Source: Devosia riboflavina
GTDB lineage: Bacteria > Pseudomonadota > Alphaproteobacteria > Rhizobiales > Devosiaceae
Assembly: GCF_000743575.1 (NCBI RefSeq)
Contig: NZ_JQGC01000026.1
Coordinates: forward strand, 20,403-84,402
Direction: 5' to 3'
Length of the DNA stretch: 64,000 nucleotides
Each line of letters starts with the position of its first letter. Within the stretch, counting starts at the first letter, position 1. This document shows positions 43,547 through 52,193 of the stretch, one piece after another. The position numbers and the translations under genes are program-made. Below the pieces are notes generated by a model that was not told the DNA's origin, searched no databases, and was given only the letters and a program-made list of their open reading frames with translations.

Positions 43547-44747
43547 CACCACGGAAGGTACGTCCCGTGGCTCAGCAGGAGAGGTCTTTCGCGTTTTCCT
43601 GAAGCTGGGATTGACGTCGTTTGGTGGACCCATAGCCCATCTGGGTTACTTTCGCGACGAGCTGGTCACCCGGCGCAAATGGATCAGCGAGGAAGGCTAT
43701 GCCGAACTCGTGGCGCTCTGCCAGTTCCTGCCTGGGCCGGCATCAAGCCAGGTAGGCTTTTCCCTGGGCCTGCTGCGGGGTGGACCGCTGGGCGCCTTGG
43801 CGGCCTGGTCAGCGTTCACCCTGCCTTCGGCTTTGCTCCTGCTGTTCTTTGCTTTTGGGGCAAGCTGGTTCGAAGGCAAGGTCGGCGCGGGCATTCTCCA
43901 CGGCCTCAAACTGGTGGCTGTTGCCGTCGTGGCCCAGGCCGTCTGGGGCATGGCCAGGACCCTGGCTCCTGACCGCGAGCGGGCCGGCATCGCCCTGTTC
44001 GCCGTTCTGCTGGTCATCTTTGTCAGCGGATCCATCGGCCAGGTTGCGGCGATTGTCGGGGGTGGTCTCCTGGGGCTGTGGCTCTGCAGGGGGATGCCAC
44101 CCAACCCAGTTGGTCACCCTGCATTCGGTGTGCCCAAGGCAGTGGGATGGTCGGCGCTTGCTGTGTTCTTCATCCTGCTGGTCGGGCTTCCGGTCGTCGA
44201 GGCTCTTGCATCCTCGCAATCCCTATCCCTCTTCGACGCCTTCTATCGGGCCGGCGCACTGGTGTTTGGTGGTGGCCACGTGGTCTTGCCGCTCCTCGAA
44301 ACCGAAGTGGTGCGAACCGGCTGGGTGTCGAGCGATGCCTTCCTGGCCGGATATGGCGCGGCCCAGGCCGTTCCGGGTCCGCTCTTCACCTTCGCCGCCT
44401 ATCTCGGCGCTGTAATGCAACCTGAGCCCGCGGGCCCAATGGGCGCTGCTATAGCCTTGGTGGCGGTGTTCCTCCCGGGTCTATTGCTGGTGGTCGGTGC
44501 CCTGCCGTTCTGGGATGCATTCCGCACCAGGCCAGTCGCGCAAGCGGCGATGCGCGGTGCCAATGCCGCGGTCGTTGGCGTCCTGGGAGCAGCTCTTTAC
44601 AATCCGGTCTGGACCAGCGCCGTGCTCACACCCGCCGACTTTGCTCTGGCCCTTGCCGGCTTCCTGCTGCTGACTGTGTGGAAAACCGCCCCGTGGATTG
44701 TGGTTGTTTTGCTCGGCCTAGGTGGAGCGCTGCTTACGCTGATCTGA
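43521..44747 (+). CDS. chrA: Chromate transporter ChrA
   Basis: 408 residues. Both halves of the bidomain CHR family are visible: N-half LTSFGGPIAHLGYFRDELV, then FLPGPASSQVGFSLG; C-half FGGGHVVLPLLETEVV, then GYGAAQAVPGPLFTFAAYLG. About ten membrane helices. It exports chromate (or sulfate-like oxyanions) from the cytoplasm. ATG at 43521 follows GGGGAG within the padR gene. The 3' end overlaps the convergent PAP2 gene by 14 bases. Confidence 0.93.
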   Translation: MRSAVANPDTTEGTSRGSAGEVFRVFLKLGLTSFGGPIAHLGYFRDELVTRRKWISEEGYAELVALCQFLPGPASSQVGFSLGLLRGGPLGALAAWSAFTLPSALLLLFFAFGASWFEGKVGAGILHGLKLVAVAVVAQAVWGMARTLAPDRERAGIALFAVLLVIFVSGSIGQVAAIVGGGLLGLWLCRGMPPNPVGHPAFGVPKAVGWSALAVFFILLVGLPVVEALASSQSLSLFDAFYRAGALVFGGGHVVLPLLETEVVRTGWVSSDAFLAGYGAAQAVPGPLFTFAAYLGAVMQPEPAGPMGAAIALVAVFLPGLLLVVGALPFWDAFRTRPVAQAAMRGANAAVVGVLGAALYNPVWTSAVLTPADFALALAGFLLLTVWKTAPWIVVVLLGLGGALLTLI

Positions 44748-45549
44748 GGGCCGATCGACGGAAGAACCGGGCCGGGGCAAACCGTGTTCGCCTCGGCCGC
44801 AGGCGGCCAAAATCATCATAGCGGAACATCAGGCCACGACGGGCGAAGACATGCGCAAGCCAATATGTGAAGGCCGCGCCAACCGCCCAACCCATCAGCG
44901 TGTCGCTCATCCAATGCATGCCGACCAGTTGCCGGGACACGCAGATAAGAACGCCTGCGGTGACGAAGAGCGCCCGAAGGCGCGGAAAAACCAGCGCCAA
45001 TGAAAGTGCCATTGCCGCAGCCGTTGCCGAATGCCCGGAGGGAAGTGCGGCGAAGTCGGAGTGCATCGCAAAGGGCTGGAATGAAAGGTAGCCTTCGCTG
45101 TCCAATAGGACCGGACGAGCCCGGCCTATTGCATATTTGAGCACCAGCGCCAGGAGGCCGCCACCCGCCACCGAGAGAAATATGAAAGCCGCCCCAGCGG
45201 TAACGGCGTTCAGTCCTGCTTTCACACGGCGTCTCAGAGAGATCACCGGGACCAGCGCGCTCAACAGGAGCAAGAGTCCGGTGGTGACCAACACCTCGAC
45301 ACCCTCGCCGAGGTCAGTGACGAAGTGTGCGATGGGCAGCAGGTCTTCTGGAAAGGACTGCATCCAGATACCGAGGGTGTAGTCACTTCCGGCCATCATG
45401 GCTGCAGCCGGCAGCGCCAGTAAAACGACTATAGGCCAGGGCCGTTCAAATAAGGCTCGGCCCGCTTTCGGCGGCATGGCCGGAGTGGCAAATAGCCTTT
45501 GGAAGCCAGCTCGGATACGACCGCTTCCACGGCTCTGCACCAATTCCAT
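44734..45549 (-). CDS. PAP2-family membrane phosphatase
   Basis: 271 residues with about six membrane helices. The three PAP2 motifs are present: KYAIGRARP (K-x6-RP), LPSGHSATAAA (PSGH) and SRQLVGMHWMSD (SR-x5-H-x3-D). Likely dephosphorylates lipid phosphates such as undecaprenyl diphosphate or phosphatidylglycerol-phosphate at the periplasmic face. ATG at 45549 lies at better spacing from GGAGG than the GTG six bases earlier. Confidence 0.92.
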   Translation of the reverse strand: MELVQSRGSGRIRAGFQRLFATPAMPPKAGRALFERPWPIVVLLALPAAAMMAGSDYTLGIWMQSFPEDLLPIAHFVTDLGEGVEVLVTTGLLLLLSALVPVISLRRRVKAGLNAVTAGAAFIFLSVAGGGLLALVLKYAIGRARPVLLDSEGYLSFQPFAMHSDFAALPSGHSATAAAMALSLALVFPRLRALFVTAGVLICVSRQLVGMHWMSDTLMGWAVGAAFTYWLAHVFARRGLMFRYDDFGRLRPRRTRFAPARFFRRSALRSA

Positions 45550-45773
45550 AGTCACCCTCCGTGGATATCAATCTGCGTGATAGCCGACCCTTGCGCCGGA
45601 CCCAACATACCCATCAACAAATTGAAAGAGTGGTGCAGTGCGTTTGGACCCAGGTCCCCCTCGAAGTGCTACCGCGGGGAGACCCGTCATCTCATATCCC
45701 TGTTCGGACAACGGTCCCTTCTGGAATGTGAACTGCCAAGACCAAGCGCATAGCGGCAGGGCAAAGTGCGCGA

Positions 45774-45923
45774 CTAAAAAACTAGGACCTTGTCGGCGGT
45801 CATTGATGCCGCCGCCAAGGCATCCATGGTGCTTCTGGCCGCTCCGTCGACGACATCGGCCTGAGCGAGACCCCTTGCGTCCAAGCAGCTTCCGCACAGC
45901 AGAACCTGTCCTTTGGCCGCCAG
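45774..45923 (-). pseudogene. C-terminal remnant of a DsrE-like protein
   Basis: About 50 codons on the minus strand reading LAAKGQVLLCGSCLDARGL, then ADVVDGAARSTMDALAAA, then ADKVLVF and TAG. This matches the end of DsrE/YchN-like sulfur-relay proteins, with the cysteine pair CGSC. The first half is missing: it was joined out of frame to the N-terminus of a metallo-beta-lactamase-type gene. Confidence 0.6.
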
Positions 45924-46171
45924 GACGCGCCAGCGAACAGCACATATTTGGCGCCGCTCGCCTCCGCCAGGATACGACCGGACGAGATGTGGTCGGCATG
46001 GATATGCGTATCGATCACGTAGAGTATCTTCATGCCGGTGGTGGCGGCAGCTTCGAGATAAGGCTCGACGGGGCCGATTGGATCGATCACCGCCGCTGAT
46101 GCCTTGCCGCCGCAGCCCAGAAGATAGGACGCCCCTACGGGATCGAAGTGTAGAAACTGGCGCAGGATCAT
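45800..46171 (-). pseudogene. Truncated metallo-beta-lactamase-fold hydrolase (persulfide-dioxygenase-like)
   Basis: The first about 80 codons are intact: MILRQFLHFDPVGASYLLG then IDPIGPVEPYLEAAATTGM and the zinc motif THIHADHISSG (H-x-H-x-D-H). After AKYVLFA the frame runs into the sequence of the DsrE remnant in the wrong frame (SWRPKDRF...) and stops. Only one of the later metal-ligand regions could be present, so it is inactive. The ATG at 46171 with GGAG and the divergent ArsR-type regulator suggest it once was its regulated target. Confidence 0.7.
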
Positions 46172-46219
46172 GATGGCACTCCGTTGGATCAACCCTTGTG
46201 GATGGATCTGTGTTGGTAT

Positions 46220-46239
46220 ATTCAATATTTCAATTGAAT
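46220..46239. promoter_or_regulatory. Inverted repeat operator upstream of the ArsR-rhodanese gene
   Basis: ATTCAAT (46220-46226) / ATTGAAT (46233-46239) with a 6-base centre. AT-rich palindromes of this kind are bound by ArsR-family repressors of the BigR/SqrR group. It lies between the divergent hydrolase remnant and the regulator and just before the regulator's start. Confidence 0.6.
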
Positions 46240-46256
46240 GATTGAGCAATGATCTG

Positions 46257-46919
46257 ATGTCAAGTCCTTCACCGAAGCTCGCCCTGTTTAAGCAGTTCGC
46301 CCTGGTCGCCAAGACGCTGGGTCACCCCCAACGGCTCGAGCTGATCGAACAACTCGGCCAGGGGCCGCGCAGCGTCGATCTGCTCGCAGAAAAGCTTGGG
46401 GCGCCCATCGCAAATGTCTCGCAGCACCTGCAGACCATGCGGCGGGCGGGGCTGGTCGCAGCGGAGCGGCAGGGAAAGTTCGTGGTCTACAGGCTGGCTG
46501 ACGACAGTGTCCTGGCGGCCATGAAGGCGATCCGGCGGGTGGCAGAGAACAATCTGGCCGAAGTGGACAAGATTGTCCGGGGCTATTTCGAAGAGCGCGA
46601 TAGCCTCGAGCCGGTCACCCGCGAGGAGCTGAGCGGTCGCCTGCGCGACGGTATGGTCACCGTGCTCGACGTCCGTCCTGCCGACGAATTCGAGCTGGGC
46701 CATGTGCCCGGAGCGTTGAACGTGCCGCTCTCCGAACTCGACGCCCGCCTGGCGACGCTCGACCCCGAAAAGGACATCGTCGCCTACTGCCGTGGAGCAT
46801 ACTGCGTCATGTCTTTTGAGGCTGTGTCGCGCCTTCGGGCACAAGGGTTCAGTGCCCGGCGCCTTGAAGACGGCATGCCCGAATGGGTGGCGGCGGGCAA
46901 TGCCGTCGCGTCGTCATAG
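46257..46919 (+). CDS. ArsR-family regulator fused to a rhodanese domain
   Basis: 220 residues from the ATG at 46257 (an in-frame TTG at 46242 would add five). Domain 1 (about 1-95) is an ArsR winged helix with LGHPQRLELIEQLGQGPRSVDLLAEKL. Domain 2 (about 115-215) is a rhodanese with DVRPADEFELGHVPGALNVPL and active-site cysteine loop YCRGAYCVMS. Such fusions sense sulfane sulfur or arsenic-type thiophiles. The divergent metallo-hydrolase/DsrE remnant fits persulfide sensing. Followed 23 bases later by an MFS gene on the same strand. Confidence 0.92.
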   Translation: MSSPSPKLALFKQFALVAKTLGHPQRLELIEQLGQGPRSVDLLAEKLGAPIANVSQHLQTMRRAGLVAAERQGKFVVYRLADDSVLAAMKAIRRVAENNLAEVDKIVRGYFEERDSLEPVTREELSGRLRDGMVTVLDVRPADEFELGHVPGALNVPLSELDARLATLDPEKDIVAYCRGAYCVMSFEAVSRLRAQGFSARRLEDGMPEWVAAGNAVASS

Positions 46920-46941
46920 TTGGGACCGAGGAACCGCAACC

Positions 46942-48126
46942 ATGCAGCCCATGCACCGACAAGTCTTCCTGCTGGCAACCGCGCAGGCCCTGTTCCAGAT
47001 CGTCTCCGTCCTGGTGATGACCATCGGCGGCCTTGCTGGCAGCATTCTGGCGCCATCGCCCGAACTCGCCACCGCTCCCATCGCAGCCATGTTCCTGGGC
47101 ACGGCGGTATCGACCGTTCCCGCCTCGATGTGGATGACACGTGTGGGTCGCAAGATCGGCTTCGTCTCCGGAGCAAGCCTGGGCACATTAGGCGGCCTGC
47201 TGGCAGCCGGTGGGATGATGACCTCGTCGATCGCGCTGCTGTGCGCCGGCACGTTCCTGGCGGGATGCTACCAGGGCTTCGCGCAGTTTTATCGTTTCGC
47301 TGCCGGTGAAGTGGCGGACGATCGTTTCCGGCCCCGGGCCATCTCGCTTGTGCTTGCTGGCGGAGTGGTTGCAGCCCTGGTCGGTCCGCTGCTGGCCCGG
47401 TGGGGCGGCGAACTGATGCAGCCAATGTACACCGCTTCATTTCTGTTCCTAGCGGCAACGTCGGCCATCGCAGTCGGCGTGCTGATGGGGGTGAACGTCC
47501 CGAGGACAGTGGATACTGCCGATGAGCGTGCTGCGGTCCGGCCCCTCGGCGATATCGTGCGCCAGCCAACGTATTTGGTAGCCCTCTTCGGCGCGGTCAC
47601 CGGCTATGGCATCATGATCCTGGCGATGACTGCCACTCCCCTGGCGATGACACACCACGACCACGACCTGACAGCGACTGCGACGGTCATCCAACTCCAC
47701 GTGCTCGGCATGTTTCTGCCGTCGTTTTTCACCGGATCGTTGATCGCGCGGTTCGGTGTCTTGCGGATAATGCTTGCTGGCATCGTCCTGCTCACCGCTC
47801 ACGTGCTGCTCGCTCTGTCGGGGACCGGGTTCTACAACTTCACCGCCGCGTTGATCCTTCTCGGCGTGGGCTGGAACTTTCTCTATATCGGTGGCACGAA
47901 CCTGCTGACCCGGACCTACACGACAGCCGAGAAAGGTAAGGCGCAAGCGACCAACGACCTCACCATCTTTGTCGTGGGGTTGGCGGCATCGCTCAGCGCC
48001 GGGGTGCTGCAGAACACCATCGGCTGGCAGGCGTTGAACGTATGGCTTCTGCCCTGGCTGGCTGCGGCGGCGGCAGCGATCCTCTGGCTGCAGATGTCCC
48101 CGAGGGGCGCCGCCGTTCGCGCCTGA
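46942..48126 (+). CDS. MFS transporter
   Basis: 394 residues with 12 predicted helices. The cytoplasmic loop between helices 2 and 3 has RVGRKIGFVSGASLG, a variant of the MFS G-x-x-x-D-R-x-G-R-K/R motif. The tail runs GTNLLTRTYTTAEKGKAQATND. ATG at 46942 is preceded by GAGGA. The close coupling to the ArsR-rhodanese gene suggests it is co-regulated. Substrate unknown; sulfur compound or metalloid efflux is a reasonable guess. Confidence 0.9.
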   Translation: MQPMHRQVFLLATAQALFQIVSVLVMTIGGLAGSILAPSPELATAPIAAMFLGTAVSTVPASMWMTRVGRKIGFVSGASLGTLGGLLAAGGMMTSSIALLCAGTFLAGCYQGFAQFYRFAAGEVADDRFRPRAISLVLAGGVVAALVGPLLARWGGELMQPMYTASFLFLAATSAIAVGVLMGVNVPRTVDTADERAAVRPLGDIVRQPTYLVALFGAVTGYGIMILAMTATPLAMTHHDHDLTATATVIQLHVLGMFLPSFFTGSLIARFGVLRIMLAGIVLLTAHVLLALSGTGFYNFTAALILLGVGWNFLYIGGTNLLTRTYTTAEKGKAQATNDLTIFVVGLAASLSAGVLQNTIGWQALNVWLLPWLAAAAAAILWLQMSPRGAAVRA

Positions 48127-48132
48127 GCGGGC

Positions 48133-48246
48133 TCAGCCCCTCGGCGCAAATACAATGATGGCGGCGGCGACCAACGCCAGTGCTCCGCCAATCAGGTCCC
48201 AGCGATCCGGGGCATGCCCCTCCGCCAACGACAACCAAAGCAGCGA
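48133..48246 (-). pseudogene. C-terminal remnant of a YnfA-family (UPF0060) membrane protein
   Basis: 38 codons on the minus strand: SLLWLSLAEGHAPDRWDLIG, then a hydrophobic helix ALALVAAAIIVFAPRG and TGA. The W-x4-EG-x3-PDRWDL-x-G core and the end in F-x-P-R are specific to YnfA. The first three helices are missing. Directly follows the MFS gene on the opposite strand. Confidence 0.65.
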
Positions 48247-48621
48247 CGGTGGGGGAATGCCGCCTCATCGAGACACTAAGTCCGCATGTTGGGACAATCG
48301 CTAATAGGCACGCGCTGCCTGTCGTCGCGGCTGCACTCGCGGACAGACGGCTTCTAGGAGGTCGCCAGGGCCGATCAAGGGGCCTGAATGGGGCGCGATG
48401 CCGCTCGGCTGCTGCCGACACCATCTCTGTCGCCAAACAGTTCTCATTTCTCGCTCGGGCAGCTGCCATACGGTGGAGGCGATCTGTGTTTTTGGCTGCT
48501 ATGCCATGTTGACGATCAGCCCCGGATGTCGGTAATTGCAGCCCATGGGGATTGCGAGCTCCCCACGAGGCGCCAGCTGAAGATCGCGTTCCTTTTCAAC
48601 CCCGGCGACGGAGGAACGCAA
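48247..48621. other. Gene-free stretch upstream of the rhodanese-ChrB gene
   Basis: 375 bases; nothing recognised apart from frames that look random. It should hold the promoter of the ChrB-like/chrA operon. Confidence 0.35.
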
Positions 48622-49443
48622 ATGCCTGCGCCCAATGCCATTTCATCCGACAAACTCACCCGCATCATCGGAACCCCGCGCGCACCCCACGTGTTCGATG
48701 TGCGGTCGGAAGAAGATTTCGCGGCCGATCCCAGGTTGCTCCCCGGTGCCATGCGGGTAGATGACCAGGCCCTTGCCGCCCTTGCGGAACAACTCGGCGG
48801 GCAGCCGTCGATCGCAGTTTGTCAGACCGGTCACAGGCGCAGTCAGGGCACTGCCGCCTTGCTTCGCGCCGAAGGTTGCCCGTCCGAATATCTCGAGGGC
48901 GGGTTCGAGGCCTGGCGCTCTGCCGGGCAGTCGCTGATCGATCCGGCGAAGCTGCCTGCGCGCGACGCGCAGGGCCGCACCATGTGGGTCACGCGCTCGC
49001 GGCCCAAGATCGACCGCATTGCGTGCCCCTGGGTGATCCGTCGCTTTCTCGACCCACGCGCCGTCATCCTGTTCGTGGCGCCCGCCGAGGTGGTGGGTGT
49101 CGCCGAACGCTACAATGCGGCGCCCTTCGACATCGAGGATGTGTTCTGGAGCCACCGAGGCGAGCTCTGCACATTCGACGTGATTCTGGCCGAATTTGGC
49201 TTGAGCATTCCCGCCCTCGATCGGCTCGCAGCCATCGTGCGCGGGGCCGATACAGCTCGGTTGGATATTGCGCCCGAGGCGGCAGGGCTTCTTGCCGCTT
49301 CACTCGGTCTGTCGAGGATGTATTCCGACGATCTGGAACAGCTCGAAGCCGGGATGCTTCTATACGACGCCTTCTATCGATGGGCGCGGGATGCCAGCGA
49401 CGAGACTCACAACTGGCCATCCAACAAGCCGAAGGCAGAATGA
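48622..49443 (+). CDS. chrB: Rhodanese-ChrB fusion (chromate resistance/sulfurtransferase protein)
   Basis: 273 residues. N-terminal rhodanese-like domain (about 10-105) with VFDVRSEEDFAADPRLLPG and active-site-like CQTGHRRSQG, then a ChrB C-terminal domain (about 120-270) with WVTRSRPKIDRIACPWVIRRF, GELCTFDVILAEFGL and MLLYDAFYRWARD. ChrB-type proteins regulate or assist ChrA and require reduced thiols. ATG at 48622 follows GGAGGA. It overlaps the next chrA by 4 bases. Confidence 0.9.
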   Translation: MPAPNAISSDKLTRIIGTPRAPHVFDVRSEEDFAADPRLLPGAMRVDDQALAALAEQLGGQPSIAVCQTGHRRSQGTAALLRAEGCPSEYLEGGFEAWRSAGQSLIDPAKLPARDAQGRTMWVTRSRPKIDRIACPWVIRRFLDPRAVILFVAPAEVVGVAERYNAAPFDIEDVFWSHRGELCTFDVILAEFGLSIPALDRLAAIVRGADTARLDIAPEAAGLLAASLGLSRMYSDDLEQLEAGMLLYDAFYRWARDASDETHNWPSNKPKAE

Positions 49444-50810
49444 TGCAGGACAGGACGTACCCCACCCTGGCGGAGGCTACCCGTATCTGGGCCCGCATTG
49501 GCCTGCTGAGCTTTGGCGGTCCAGCAGGCCAGATCGCGCTCATGCACCGCATCCTCGTCGAAGAGCAGCGCTGGCTGGGTGAGAAACGGTTCCTTCACGC
49601 GCTCAACTACTGCATGCTGCTGCCGGGACCGGAAGCCATGCAACTCGCCGTCTATATCGGCTGGCTGATGCATCGCACCCTCGGCGGCATCATCGCGGGC
49701 GTCCTCTTCGTGCTGCCCGGCGTCGCGGCGATCATGGCGCTGAGCTGGATCTATGCGCTCTACGGCAATGTCGGCCCGGTCGAGGCGCTGTTCTTCGGGC
49801 TCAAGGCCGCGGTGCTGGCCATCGTGGTGCAGGCGGTCATTCGCATCGGCTCGCGTGCGCTCAAGAGCGGGGCGATGGTCGCCATCGCCGCCGCCTCCTT
49901 CGTGACGATCTTCGGTTTCGCCATTCCGTTCCCGCTCATCATCCTCGTTGCAGGCCTGATCGGTTTTTTTGGCGCGCGTGCGGGTCTGCCAGCATTCCAT
50001 GGTGGCGGCGGACACGGCAAGGTGGGTAGCGTCCAGGTCGATGACGCCGATACCCTGCTGGGCGAAGAGTCGCCGGATCACACGCAGGTCAACCGGGCTT
50101 GGGCGTTCCGCATATCGGCAGTGTTCCTCCTGCTCTGGCTGGCTCCTGTCGCCCTGTTGTTCGCCGTGTTCGGTCCGGCCAATGTCTTTGCCCAGATCGC
50201 GGGCTTCTTCAGCGTCATGGCTGTGGTGACCTTCGGCGGCGCCTATGCGGTGCTGGCCTATGTCGCCCAAGAGGCGGTGCAGAACTACGGCTGGCTTGCT
50301 CCAGGCGAGATGCTGGACGGGCTCGGCATGGCCGAGACCACGCCCGGGCCACTTATCATGGTGACGCAGTTCGTGGGCTTCATGGGAGCCTTTCGCGATG
50401 CGGGCAGCATATCGCCCTTGATGGCGGGAACGCTGGGCGGGCTGCTGACGACATGGGTGACGTTCACACCCTGCTTCCTCTGGATATTCCTAGGTGCCCC
50501 GTTCATCGAGCGCTTGCGAGACAACAAAGTGCTAACAGCAGCCCTGACCGCGATCACGGCCGCCGTCGTGGGTGTCATCCTGAACCTTGCCGTCTGGTTT
50601 GGCCTGCACGTCATCTTCGAGGAAGTCAGGACAATCACGACCTTCGTCCTCCATCTCGATGTGCCCGTCTGGTCGTCGATAAATCTGGCGGCTGCGGCAC
50701 TGGTGCTGGCCGCGCTTGTCGCGGTGTTTCGCTTCAAGATTGGGCCCGCTACTGTGCTGGCAGGCTGCGCGATAGCCGGTCTCGTATTGCACTTCGCTGG
50801 GATGGTGTAA
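49440..50810 (+). CDS. chrA: Chromate transporter ChrA (second copy)
   Basis: 456 residues, bidomain CHR family. N-half LLSFGGPAGQIALMHRILVEEQ, then LLPGPEAMQLAVYIGW; C-half VVTFGGAYAVLAYVAQEAV, then TPGPLIMVTQFVGFMG. About ten to twelve helices. The start (ATGATG at 49440/49443) overlaps the chrB stop. It differs considerably from the copy at 43.5-44.7 kb, including the GQIA motif and a long central loop, so the two are separate acquisitions rather than a recent duplication. Confidence 0.94.
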   Translation: MMQDRTYPTLAEATRIWARIGLLSFGGPAGQIALMHRILVEEQRWLGEKRFLHALNYCMLLPGPEAMQLAVYIGWLMHRTLGGIIAGVLFVLPGVAAIMALSWIYALYGNVGPVEALFFGLKAAVLAIVVQAVIRIGSRALKSGAMVAIAAASFVTIFGFAIPFPLIILVAGLIGFFGARAGLPAFHGGGGHGKVGSVQVDDADTLLGEESPDHTQVNRAWAFRISAVFLLLWLAPVALLFAVFGPANVFAQIAGFFSVMAVVTFGGAYAVLAYVAQEAVQNYGWLAPGEMLDGLGMAETTPGPLIMVTQFVGFMGAFRDAGSISPLMAGTLGGLLTTWVTFTPCFLWIFLGAPFIERLRDNKVLTAALTAITAAVVGVILNLAVWFGLHVIFEEVRTITTFVLHLDVPVWSSINLAAAALVLAALVAVFRFKIGPATVLAGCAIAGLVLHFAGMV

Positions 50811-51112
50811 TTCATGATCCTTGATGATGGGGCATACTGCCTCTGGCTCATTGGGAGCCCTTACATCTGCCTAATCGAAGCGTCCGCGTATTGCCTTTAG
50901 GGCTTTCCACCCCATCACCCCGAAAAAATGCCGGCGGTCGACCGCGGCAGGAATGGCAGCTTACGGGAAACAGAAAACGCGGCGGGAATGACCGTTCTGG
51001 GGCGCATCGAAGATGGTCCGGATGTGCTCTTTGGTAGAGACGCGATCATGGGAATGCTGACCGTCCGGTTGCCGTTTTCGAACCAAGATCATTGACGGCG
51101 GTGTCCTCCTGT

Positions 51113-51137
51113 GCGGCCTCACCAACGGTGAGGCCGC
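51113..51137. terminator. Long perfect hairpin after the second recombinase
   Basis: GCGGCCTCACC (51113-51123) / GGTGAGGCCGC (51127-51137), an 11-bp perfect stem with a 3-base loop, 6 bases beyond the recombinase stop on its strand. No T-run on either side, so it is either a factor-dependent end, an attachment-site arm or an RNA-stability element. The rest of the 333-base gap 50811-51143 shows nothing recognisable. Confidence 0.55.
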
Positions 51138-51143
51138 TGATCG

Positions 51144-51776
51144 TCAGACTTCTGTGTGTTCCGCCAGTTCCAGTGCGTCCTCAACGTCGACGCCCAGATA
51201 CCGAACCGTGTTTTCGATCTTGGTATGGCCCAGAAGGATCTGCACGGCACGGAGATTGCCGGTCGCCTTGTAGATGAGCGAGGCCTTGGTGCGCCGGAGC
51301 GAATGCGTACCATATTCCTCCTTGCGAAGACCGATGGCGGTCACCCACTCATCCACCAACCGGGCATATTGCCTGGTGCTCAGGTGGTCGTTCGGATCGG
51401 CTCGGCTTGGAAAGACAAAATCCTCAACCGAGCCCCCTCGCCTTTCGAGCCACGCCAACACACTTGTTCTGGCATCACTCGTGATCTCGAACTGCACCGG
51501 CCGGCCGGTCTTCTGCTGGGTCACCATCGCCCGGGCGCGAATCTCACGACCGGTCACCAGGGTGCCGATCTTGAGCTTGACCAGATCGCAACCGCGCAAT
51601 TTGCTATCGATGGCGAGGTCAAACAGCGCTCGGTCGCGCATGCGACCCTCCCGATCCAGGAAGAACCGTATTGCCCAGATCTGCCGGACCTTGAGCGCCC
51701 GCTTGGCGCCGACCTGCCGACCGGCGTTCCACGCCGACCGACCTCTAGCGGCTGGGTCGTATTGTGAGATACCCAT
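51144..51776 (-). CDS. Short tyrosine recombinase
   Basis: 210 residues. Catalytic set: R61 (KLRGCDL), K89 (QQKTGR), H158-x-x-R161 (GTHSLRR), H184 (LLGHTK), Y193 (VRYLG). The N-terminal core-binding domain is short, as in the compact Hyphomicrobiales recombinases. ATG at 51776 lies 7 bases after AAAGGAG; the ATG six bases earlier is too close to it. It sits next to the chromate module and a strong hairpin, so it may be the integrase of that island. It is not closely similar to the cassette recombinase at the left edge. Confidence 0.9.
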   Translation of the reverse strand: MGISQYDPAARGRSAWNAGRQVGAKRALKVRQIWAIRFFLDREGRMRDRALFDLAIDSKLRGCDLVKLKIGTLVTGREIRARAMVTQQKTGRPVQFEITSDARTSVLAWLERRGGSVEDFVFPSRADPNDHLSTRQYARLVDEWVTAIGLRKEEYGTHSLRRTKASLIYKATGNLRAVQILLGHTKIENTVRYLGVDVEDALELAEHTEV

Positions 51777-51902
51777 TTTCATTCTCCTTTGGCCAACATC
51801 GGCCAGTCGGGAGAACGATTGAGGCGAGCGGTTCGTCGGGCAGCGCAGTGCCGCCTCGCGAGAATGTCCCCTGCCCCGGATCCTTGCTCACCAGCGCCTT
51901 GA

Positions 51903-51912
51903 GGGGGGGGGG
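51903..51912 (+). repeat. Homopolymeric G tract (10 bases)
   Basis: Ten consecutive G, the longest single-base run I saw in this window. It is about 280 bases upstream of the binding-protein gene. It could be slippage-prone or a sequencing weak spot. Confidence 0.8.
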
Positions 51913-52142
51913 CCGGTTGCGGAATGTCGGGAAATATCTCAAACCGGCCAAGTGCAGACACGATGCCCGCCAACTGTGTGGGGCCCTTGCCGGACCATTT
52001 CGAGGGCGCATGCGTCACCCGAAGGACAGGTTCCGCAGACCTTGGCGCCCTATCCACGCGGGGAACGTCAAGGAACTCTATCGACCGCAGTTTTCTCGCG
52101 CTGCTGTAATTTGCCTGTCACAACGCCCCCGTAAAGACATGT

Positions 52143-52158
52143 TTGCACGCGCGTGCAA
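52143..52158. promoter_or_regulatory. LacI-type operator of the second ABC operon
   Basis: TTGCACGCGCGTGCAA, a perfect 16-bp palindrome with the central CG typical of LacI-family sites, 36 bases before the binding-protein ATG. The operon carries its own LacI regulator at 58277. Confidence 0.75.
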
Positions 52159-52193
52159 CGACATTCATCCGACGCATTATCGGGGCTTCAAAC

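Larger units (their letters stand above)
51777..52193. other. Gene-free stretch with a poly-G tract before the second ABC operon
   Basis: 417 bases without a recognisable gene. It contains a run of ten G (51903-51912), a LacI-type operator (52143-52158), and the promoter of the plus-strand ABC operon. No -35/-10 match is clear enough to call. Confidence 0.45.
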
